A stretch of 34,984 nt of DNA from Branchiostoma floridae. Taxonomy: Eukaryota > Chordata > Leptocardii > Amphioxiformes > Branchiostomatidae. Each line of letters opens with the position of its first letter. Within the stretch, counting starts at the first letter, position 1. Location of the stretch: assembly GCF_000003815.2 (NCBI RefSeq), contig NC_049990.1, positions 1,871,955 to 1,906,938 on the forward strand, read 5' to 3'. A model generated the notes under the pieces. That model worked only from the letters and a program-made list of their open reading frames with translations, did no database searches and had not been told where the DNA came from. The translations under genes were made by a program, and so were the position numbers. Below are positions 10,310 to 19,689 of the stretch, in pieces.

Positions 10310-10660
10310 CAGCGGGGGGGAGGGGGGTTAGTATGTCCCAAGTGCCGGAAAGTTCCCCACGTAGCCCCCCTTTTCTGTTGAGGGTGGGATTGTATATTCT
10401 ATCATATATGGCCTCTCTAACTCCCCGTTCAAACCAACGGGCTTCGCGGTCTAGGATATCGGTTGGTTGGAGGTTGAAGGAGTGTCCTTGGTTGTGTTCT
10501 AGGTGGTTGAAAATAGCAGAGGTGTAGCTGTTGGCGCTGGGTTTGCAATGTTCTTTGTAACTTGCCTTTAGTGGCCGGCTAGTCTCACCAATGTATGTGT
10601 TGGTGCAGTTGGGTTCTTCACATTTGAGTCTGTAGATTACATTGCCCTTAGTACCTTTCT
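10310..10660 (-). mobile_element. Penelope-like element fragment, GIY-YIG endonuclease domain
   Basis: Reading the minus strand from about 10659 gives an open stretch of some 115 codons. It has the signatures of the C-terminal GIY-YIG endonuclease of Penelope-like retroelements: YRLKCEEPNCTNTYIGETS, then a Lys-rich stretch with EHC, SAIFNHLEHNQGHSF, ILDREARWFERGVREAIY, and a Gly-rich end KGGLRGELSGTWD. The reverse transcriptase portion is absent, so this is a 3' remnant. In the family, the YIG-type motif and the Arg/Glu of the helix take part in DNA cleavage. The element lies inside a 1,256-bp segment bounded by 32-bp inverted repeats, which may be its terminal repeats. The plus-strand open frame at 10255-10527 is an antisense shadow. 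Confidence 0.82.
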
Positions 10661-10666
10661 GTGGTC

Positions 10667-10698
10667 TTTTAGCTCCTGCAACTAAAACAACAGGAGCT
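10667..10698 (-). repeat. Right arm of 32-bp inverted repeat
   Basis: Exact reverse complement of 9443-9474. It lies immediately outside the Penelope-like coding remnant. Confidence 0.75.
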
Positions 10699-10704
10699 AT
10701 GTTC

Positions 10705-11845
10705 TATTGCTTGGCATGATAAGTAAATGAGAATTTCCTACGTTTCTTATGTGCGAACAAATTCAATGTGAATAAAAACTACATGTATGGTTCGAACTGT
10801 TTATTTGAAACAACTTTTAACAAAATGGATCAATACAAACTATTAAAATCAACAACGAAGATAGATATTAATAAGTAACGTGAACTTATACTACAAGAGT
10901 ATCACAATAAACATCAAATATAGTAACTAATAAGGAAAATAAACTTACAAATCTAACAAAATTATCAACACCTCCATTGGTGTACTGTTCTCCCATCTAA
11001 CTGCAAGTCTACAACCTATAGAATTACGGAACATAGCTAGAGATACTATTCCTAGGAGAAAAGGAAAATAATAAGTTCACTACTCTTCTACTTTAGACAT
11101 TGACTTAGTACTGCTTATTAAATGTCGATGAAGGTACAAAAACAATCTTCAATGTTAAGTTCTAGTTTACAAACCAGTGTTATTTTCTAGTTTTGTTACA
11201 AAATAAATGTTACGTTTTATTTATAAAAGGCATGTTACTTTCAGTTCTACTTCATTAGCAAACTATGCACCTTTACAGGAATTGCAAAACAGCAAACAAA
11301 ATTCTGCTTTTTCCTTGTAAACATACCTTGCTACTGTATGTGAATATGTAAACAAATATACAAAAACATGCTAGTTCTAGTTAACTTCTAGTTTGCTACG
11401 AAACTATCAAAACAAGATCTACAATAGTTGACTTCTAGTTTGCTATGAAACAGTTCTAACAAGATCTACAATATTCCATCATAGAAGTTACGAAACAGGA
11501 ATGAATCTAAATATAGTACACATGCAACAAAACTGCCATCTTGGAAACTAAATTCTAGAATACAACGGGTAACTTAACTTCACCATTTACATGGGATCAA
11601 AATTAATGAATCCTACAACAGAAATGGCTGGCGTCTCAAAGACACGAACTGAACTTGCTTTACTGACAACATGTCAGTGCATGTAACTTTTCAGGGTCAA
11701 CCGCTGAGTAAACTGTCGGATCTGGTTCACTTCCCCACCTGATGGCTACATTAGCACTCCTCACACCTGTCTCTCACCTGTGTGAGTCTTTCAGTGCAAA
11801 TTACTGACTGAAATGCTAACTTGACTCCCTCAAACTTGTTCAAGT
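10705..11845 (-). other. Gene C: 3' UTR with poly(A) signal
   Basis: A candidate AATAAACAG lies at 10798-10806 (minus strand; AATAAA 10800-10805). The 3' UTR is homologous to those of A and B. It has the two-copy 'cttctagtttgct' block (about 11385-11470), as in gene B, and decayed finger sequence at about 11755-11845. Confidence 0.55.
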
Positions 11846-12534
11846 TCATTTGTGAGTTTCCATGTGTTTCTTTAGTCTGTACTGCCGACTGAACTGCTTG
11901 CTGCACTCCTCACACTTGTAGGGTTTCTCCCCTGTGTGAGTCCGCATGTGAGTCTTGAGAGTACCTAGCTCACTAAACTGCCTGCTGCACTCCTCACACC
12001 TGTAGGGTTTTTCCCCCGTGTGAGTCCGCATGTGCCTCTTCAAATTTTCTAACAGACTGAACTGCCTGTTACATTCCTCACATTTGAAAAGTTTATCACC
12101 TGTGTGAGTCCGCATGTGAGAATGAAGGTTACACAGCACACTGAACTGCCTGCTACACTCCTCACATCTGTAAGGTTTCTCCCCTGTGTGAGTCCGCATG
12201 TGTTTCTTCAAATGATCCAGCTGACTGAACTGGCTACTGCATTCCTCACATGTGTAGGGTTTCTCTCCTGTATGGGTCCGCACATGTCTCTTCAGATCAC
12301 TTAGCTGACTAAACTGCCTGCTGCACTCCTCACACCTATACGGTTTCTCTCCTGTGTGAGTCCGCATGTGGTTCTTCAGATGATGGAAAAGACTGAACTG
12401 TCTTCTGCACTCCTCACACCTGTAGGGTTTCTCACCTGTGTGAGTCCGCATGTGACCCTTCAGATGACCCAGCCGACTGAACTGCTTGCTGCACTCCTCA
12501 CACCTGTAAGGTTTCTCACCTGTATGAGTCCGCA
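11846..12534 (-). CDS. Gene C: C2H2 zinc-finger protein (5' part in gap)
   Basis: The visible C-terminal part contains eight complete C2H2 fingers ending HMETHK and a stop at 11846-11848. The reading frame runs open into the N gap at 12535, so the N-terminus, possible further fingers and the splice acceptor cannot be seen. Contact residues (-1,2,3,6) are RGHG, LHHN, QSDR, QDHK, VCNS, LENR, EGTT and RYRK, the most diverse set in the window. The promoter-proximal exon 1 is at 15665, so the gene spans at least 3.8 kb. It is predicted to be a nuclear DNA-binding factor of unknown target. Confidence 0.8.
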
Positions 12535-12944
12535 NNNNNNNNNNNNNNNNNNNNNNNNNNNNNNNNNNNNNNNNNNNNNNNNNNNNNNNNNNNNNNNNNN
12601 NNNNNNNNNNNNNNNNNNNNNNNNNNNNNNNNNNNNNNNNNNNNNNNNNNNNNNNNNNNNNNNNNNNNNNNNNNNNNNNNNNNNNNNNNNNNNNNNNNNN
12701 NNNNNNNNNNNNNNNNNNNNNNNNNNNNNNNNNNNNNNNNNNNNNNNNNNNNNNNNNNNNNNNNNNNNNNNNNNNNNNNNNNNNNNNNNNNNNNNNNNNN
12801 NNNNNNNNNNNNNNNNNNNNNNNNNNNNNNNNNNNNNNNNNNNNNNNNNNNNNNNNNNNNNNNNNNNNNNNNNNNNNNNNNNNNNNNNNNNNNNNNNNNN
12901 NNNNNNNNNNNNNNNNNNNNNNNNNNNNNNNNNNNNNNNNNNNN
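12535..12944. other. Assembly gap (N run)
   Basis: Run of N that swallows the 5' coding part of gene C and its splice acceptor. The true size may differ from 410 bp. Confidence 0.99.
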
Positions 12945-13290
12945 ACAAGGGAAAAAAGGAGAAGGAAGAAAAAGAAGGGGGGGGGGGGGAAAGAAAAAAA
13001 AAAACGAGAAGACAACCCCCCCCCCCCCCCCAAAAAAAAAACTTACGCCAAGGCCCCCTGATAGGCCGGCGAAGGAGGCTAGTTTCTATGTGCGTATATG
13101 TCTGTGTCTGTATTTCTGTATGTGTGTTTGTGTGTGTCTGCATGTGTGTGTGTTTGAGTGTTTCTCTATGTGTGTGTGTGCCTGTGTGTTTTGTATGAAT
13201 GGTTGTGTGTGTGCCAGTGTGTTTTGTATGAATGGTTGTGTGTGTGCCTGTGTCTTTTGTATGAATGGTTGTTTTTATATGAATGGTTTA
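12945..13290. repeat. Low-complexity and TG-rich minisatellite
   Basis: About 12945-13050 consists of homopolymer runs of A, G and C and may be poor-quality read end next to the gap. From 13090 a TG-rich tract follows. At about 13180-13285 a unit of roughly 30 bp containing 'ttgtatgaatggttgtgtg' repeats three times. It cannot be aligned with the other units. Confidence 0.7.
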
Positions 13291-13429
13291 TTTAACAATT
13301 GACATGGTAAACAACATATCAAACTTGCATTCAAAAGACTGAATAGCGGTGTAAATACAAGAATTAGCATAAGTCTAAAATACATAGGGTACAATTCGGC
13401 GATTACGGTAATGGTAGGATCTCTTTATA
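13291..13429. other. Unassigned sequence
   Basis: AT-rich sequence without a gene or recognisable repeat, between the TG tract and the pogo-like left end. Confidence 0.5.
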
Positions 13430-14685
13430 CAGTGGAATTCGCTTATTTGGATAGCTCATTTGTCAGCGCATTTTATCCAACAGTCCGAAGTTGGGCACTA
13501 ACGCCCCGAAGGGAGCCGGGAGGGGGGCGAATATAGGATTACTACTACGCAAGACACAAACACCACACATACGATACGGAACTTCATTTACAAAACTTTT
13601 GAATCAGACATTTGTTCATCTAGAGCAGTAGTAGTCTAAGCAGTAGTTATTTAATAGCCTACAGTACTGTTTTGAACGAATGGAACGCCAACTGTTTGAA
13701 TCTACAACATCACTAAATAGCCAGCAAAAGATCGAACAGATTCCAGTTACAAGCTTTACATAATCATACGTTCCGATATTATACAATTTACGTGCGATGA
13801 TAAATCTAATAAAGATTTTTAAGTCGGTGGCTAAATGAACATGTAGACAAATACGCTTGACTCGCACTGCCGAGAGCATAACTAATTGAACCACAACAAA
13901 GACAAACACAACTCCGCTTGTATGCCGGAAAAAATTATGTTGATTTCGTAATTTTGAGCAAAATGACGGTAGGTATTGGAGAGATAAACTCTTCACCTTC
14001 TTATTTACATCTTGTGTCCACAAATTACGCTGAAATTTTAAACTCGACGCCGTCTTTCGCGGTGGTAGACGGAAAATTTCACTTTCAAAACATTTAAAAT
14101 GGCGTCGCAGCGTGGCTTGAGATATCCCGCCATTCAATGCGGCTGATTGCGACATAACAGTTCATTGACCCTTTTGCGTTACGTGCGCTGTAAAAATCTA
14201 CGTAGTGCAGCCGAAATCAGCTCAATAATGAGACATTTTTTAGGGTAAACCAAGTTTATACGTTGTCTGAAGGGGAAATATGAACTCAAAAGCGTGTGTT
14301 GACGTTCCCATGACGTCCGCCCATCATGCCTTGCGGCAACCTATCAAAATGGCGCCTGACCAAATGTTCGCGCGCTTCCACAGCGGTATCGGCAAGATTT
14401 TCTGTGGAATCTACCTATCTTACGGTCCTTTTCATGATTTTATGCCTTCCTACATACAGTTGTTGGTTGATTTTGGCCTCATTTTGTAAGTTTTAGCGTA
14501 AATTTTCCCATTTTATTCGCTATAGTTTGACGTAATTCTATCCAAAAACCCGAAGTTTGAGACCGGGGGTTATCCAATTCTGCGAAGCCTTATACGATAG
14601 AATGAATGGCAAATGGTTTGGGATTTTGCAATTCTATGCAATTAGCCGAATTATCCAAAAAGGCGTAATACGAATAATAGAAGCG
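13430..14685. mobile_element. pogo/Tigger-like DNA transposon remnant (non-autonomous)
   Basis: The left end, CAGTGGAATTCGCTTA at 13430, follows TA and resembles pogo-family termini. The right side at about 14650-14680 holds the inverted but eroded counterpart (atccaaaaaggcgtaat). Internal 'tatccaa..cccgaag' blocks occur near both ends. Normal intron sequence resumes near 14692. The interior has CpG-rich patches, including 'caaaatggcgcc' at about 14346, and a 179-codon minus-strand frame (13616-14155) that I do not recognise as a transposase. The family call rests on one good end only. Confidence 0.45.
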
Positions 14686-14691
14686 CATATG

Positions 14692-15664
14692 CAGCAGTCT
14701 CTTTGGATATTGCGTTCTTCCGTCTGTTACAAAATTGTCATGAAAAAAATGATTTAAATGTGATGAAAGTACTTTTTTATGCGAAAGGGACCGACATTAT
14801 GGTTTTCGAGTATAACGATAGGACAAAAACAAGAGTGTAATTTCTGACGCTAGACGCAGTCCCGCTCCGGTAGCTACACTGAAAACAAAGAGTTGGTCAA
14901 TCTCTCGAATTCTGATTTATTTCTCCGGCGCCCGTAGCTACAATGAAAGAAACGAAATGGTGATCTCTAAAATTTTTCGGCTAAATATGTGACGTCAGTC
15001 GGTCAATCTTTACTGAAATCGGTAGTTTTCTGCTAATTGTCTCCGAAAAAAAAGGAGAAAACCCTAAATTTGAAAACACTTCTGTTGAGCAGTTACTGAA
15101 CCTCCCCGTAAAATAAGGAACACGCCATGATGAACACCAGATGTTAGAATGGCGGGAGTTTCAGCCCAAGGCGGACGGAGGGGTTTACAATATACCGTAC
15201 ATACAAGAAATGTGTCCTTCATTTCAGTAAGACGTTTCTTAACACCAATTAACACTACATAAGTGCCTCTGCAACTATCAATATAGGTTAACACACCTGT
15301 AGTTCCACTCGATTTTACGATTACATCGCTATATATTCATAAAAGAAAGACACCTCTGTAAACCCCAACAGGACCTCACAATTTGTTTACGTTAACTTCT
15401 GCCTTTCTCCTCGCCTCCTCTGTGCGAATTGAACAAAAAGTGTGACAGAAAGTTTCCACTATTTTAGGTAAGGAAACAGAAAAGCTACAAAGGAACATGT
15501 GTATCGTAGACTATGGTCTATTTTTCAACACTCACAGTTTGGAGATGTGTTACCACCTGATAAAAGCTCCTTGGTTGATGGAACCCCCTACCGAAAAACA
15601 CGACACGCTTCAGTTTCTGTCAAATCTAGAGTTTCTGGGGTCAAAACACAGCAGATCGTCTTAC
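14692..15664 (-). other. Gene C: intron 1 (5' portion)
   Basis: Homologous to the other introns (landmarks 'gcgaaagggaccgacat' and 'ggggtttacaatataccg'), up to the donor TTTAG|GTAAG at 15665/15664. No coding sequence is seen. Confidence 0.65.
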
Positions 15665-16050
15665 CTAAACAGTTTTGAACGCTAGTCTTGCACACAAACA
15701 CCAGTAGGTTGTCTCTAAAGCTGCTTATTTTGCGATTTTAGCTTCGGAAGGACGGGAACTTTTCCAAACCGCTGTCGCTCTCGACTCTCCGAGTAAACAG
15801 GAAGAGGGCGTCATGTGACCCGGAAGTTTTCTATTGCTCTGGGTCAAACATCATCTCCTGGTTATCCAATAGTTGTTATGACATCGCTCAGCTGAATGCT
15901 GAGATTGTAGTAATGAGGATATAATTTAGAAGAGCTAATTGTGTAGGTAAAGAAATAATATTACATGTATAACAGGTTTGTGATATGGCTTAGCCTGCGT
16001 CAAAGGGCGCCGCCATTTTGGTTGTCATTGGTGTATGATGGAAATGGGTG
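15665..16050 (-). promoter_or_regulatory. Gene C: non-coding exon 1 and promoter
   Basis: Exon 1 ends CTGTTTAG|GTAAG. The conserved 'gggaacttttcc' block, an ETS-type CCGGAAGT at about 15820-15827 and a YY1-type gccgccattttg at 16009-16020 are all present in the same order as in genes 0 and A. Confidence 0.5.
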
Positions 16051-16077
16051 TTGCAATTTCTATTGACGTGGAATGTT

Positions 16078-17045
16078 CATTCTCCTACTCAGAGGAACCA
16101 CAGCCGTGTCAAAACTTCCTGTGTTACCTCTGCTACCTTGTGCACTCAGACCAGTTAGGGACCGCCCTACTTATAAATTCAGTGGGACCGCGTAGCACAG
16201 TGGTATTGTGTACGGCCCATGACCGAGAGGTTGCGGGTTCGAATCCAGCTTCGTGTCACCGATCTTGTGTCCTTGGGAAAGGCACTTTATACGACTTTCC
16301 TCACTTTACTCAGGTGAAAATGAGTACCTAGCTTCGGCTAGGGCCGCCTTCTGATGGAGGTCCGATCTTGTGTCCTTGGGAAAGGCACTTTATACGACTT
16401 TCCTCACTTTACTCAGGTGAAAATGAGTACCTAGCTTCGGCTAGGGCCGCCTTCTGATGGAGGTCCGGTGTTCGGGGAGAGCAACACCCCAAAGTACGTT
16501 AAAGAACCCGCCGCATGTGCGAACATGTAGCGGATCAAACCATTCCGGCCAAAATGGGTTAGGGAATTTCCCGAGCAGCCCTCGTAACCCCTGCTTCGCC
16601 AGTTAGTCCTCACTCATTGTGAGCAATTGGGCTGGTCTCAATCATGATGTTTCTGACCTAGGGTGAAGAGATGCTGTTACAGTTCTAATCATGTAACCTT
16701 GGAGTGGCCTTCAGGCCTTGTTACGTGGTGACCATTAAGTAAAAAGAAATATTGATGAGATCCGTGAATAACTTCATCAGGTTGGCAAATATTCTTATAT
16801 GGGCAGTCAGCCGTTGGGGATCGGGCGTAGGAGGATGGTGCTATGTAAGACGTAACATGATTGGCTGGTAGCTTCCAAGCGGCCTTTGCGAGACAGCTTG
16901 CGACAACAAGCCCAAGAAAGGCCGTTTCTCTGATTGACAGCTTGTTTGTGGCGACAATTATAATAACCACTGATAGGGCATGGGATAGCAGGGCCCCATA
17001 AGGTAATGCCGTTGGGGACCGGGCGTTAGGAGGATGGGATTGGGG
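16078..17045. mobile_element. Composite insertion between 8-bp direct repeats
   Basis: Unit sequence is interrupted exactly between two copies of ggaatgtt (16070-16077 and about 17046-17053). Elsewhere this word occurs once, followed by 'atgagcgtg'. The 968-bp insert contains a SINE (16182-16600). Near its right side are two direct copies, about 200 bp apart (from about 16811 and 17009), of a block gttggggaYcgggcg(t)taggaggatgg. An 8-bp duplication would suit hAT or related elements, but I see no clear terminal inverted repeat. Confidence 0.5.
16182..16600 (+). mobile_element. tRNA-derived SINE with internal duplication
   Basis: The tRNA-like head has an A-box-like tagcacagtggt (16193-16204) and a B box ggttcgaatcc (16236-16246). 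It is followed by the body block 'ccttgggaaaggcacttta', also found in the SINE at 9818-10065. A 103-bp segment of the body is tandemly duplicated without any difference (16260-16362 and 16363-16465). The heads of the two SINEs differ, so they are related subfamilies. The 3' limit is uncertain. Confidence 0.75.
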
Positions 17046-17053
17046 AATGTTAT

Positions 17054-17739
17054 GAGCGTGTCGTTGCGGTCTTGTCGGATATAAAGAGACGGCAGTCACA
17101 ACGATAAATGATTGGCCTGTTTTATGGTGGCACTGACTACTGTCCGCTTGCATTACCAACCGTCGGTAGCATTGTTAGGCTTTAGATTTTGTCCCCCTTC
17201 CTTTGTGTCTTGAAAATAATGTTTTCCCCATGATCATAGCCGGAGCCTAACCTCTACTTAGCTGAATGCAGAACCCATTGTATAGCTCTAATAAATGTTG
17301 TAGTGTGGACTGGACGCACATTAAAGATTCTAGCCACACCCCACCTCTGTGATATCGGGTATTGGTGGACCATACTACAGAGATTGTGTGTCTTTATCTA
17401 ACACTGATGTGGTGTTGGGAAACTAAAATGATTAGATAATCAGCCCCTATTGACTCTCAAACATACTGCAGCAGGACATCCGGTCTTGGTATCGCGCGCG
17501 TGTGCCAGATATATCTAGAGATTGATGTGGTCTTGGGAGACTGAAAGAACCAGGAAATCAGCCCCTAGTGACTTTCAAAGTTAATGCAGCAGGACTTCCG
17601 GTCTTGGTATCTCGTGTGCTACATATCTCGTTTTCGAATGGATGGGATGATAAGTAAATGGGATAAGTAAATTTCCTATACTTCTCATGTGGTAACAAAT
17701 TCAATATGGAAGACAAACTTCATGTTTATTTTCGAAGTG
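17054..17739. other. Conserved inter-unit spacer
   Basis: Standard spacer sequence, with an extra block at about 17195-17310 ('catagccggagcc') that is shared only with 24140-24260. Includes the tandem duplication at 17406-17641. Confidence 0.55.
17406..17641 (+). repeat. 118-bp tandem duplication in spacer
   Basis: Two imperfect copies (17406-17523 and 17524-17641), each running from 'gatgtgg' through 'atcagcccctaYtgact' and 'ccggtcttggtatc'. Other spacers have one copy. The same spacer block seeded the minisatellite at 24407. Confidence 0.65.
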
Positions 17740-19460
<1,721 letters not shown>

Positions 19461-19689
19461 CCTCCTAGATCTGTTGCACTTTCTGTAGAGACAATAGGAA
19501 TGGTCATGTTAGAAATGTTTCATTCATAGATGTTTGGTCCGCAAGGCATAAAATTTTCAGTAAGGCGTGGAGGCGGAAGTACGGTGTGTATTTGCCACAG
19601 GAGCAACATTTTCTTAGAAAAAAAGGCAACGAAAAGAATTCTGCCTCGTAAGCTCCAAGAGGGCCGGTTACACTCCTCCAGTCAGTATG

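Larger units (their letters stand above)
9256..10704. other. Replacement segment upstream of gene B
   Basis: This stretch takes the place of the usual promoter-distal and spacer sequence. Its first 190 bp hold repeats of 'gctgaagacaattt'. It then carries a G-rich tract (about 9484-9512), a SINE (9818-10065) and a Penelope-like fragment (about 10310-10660). Normal unit sequence resumes at about 10705. The beginning is also present at 34760-34984, so at least that part was in place before the B and G copies separated. Confidence 0.55.

Noticed and set aside
10255-10527. Plus-strand 90-codon frame
   Set aside because: Antisense shadow of the Penelope-like GIY-YIG remnant on the minus strand.
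13616-14155. 179-codon minus-strand frame as a gene
   Set aside because: No recognisable domain, odd composition, and a location inside a transposon-like insertion. Kept only as a remark.
16182-16260. Functional tRNA gene (also 9998-10065)
   Set aside because: A and B boxes are present, but each is followed directly by SINE body sequence and the anticodon region does not give a convincing tRNA.
16689-17159. 156-codon minus-strand frame
   Set aside because: It crosses the insertion boundary at 17046 into spacer sequence and has no domain. It is a chance frame.
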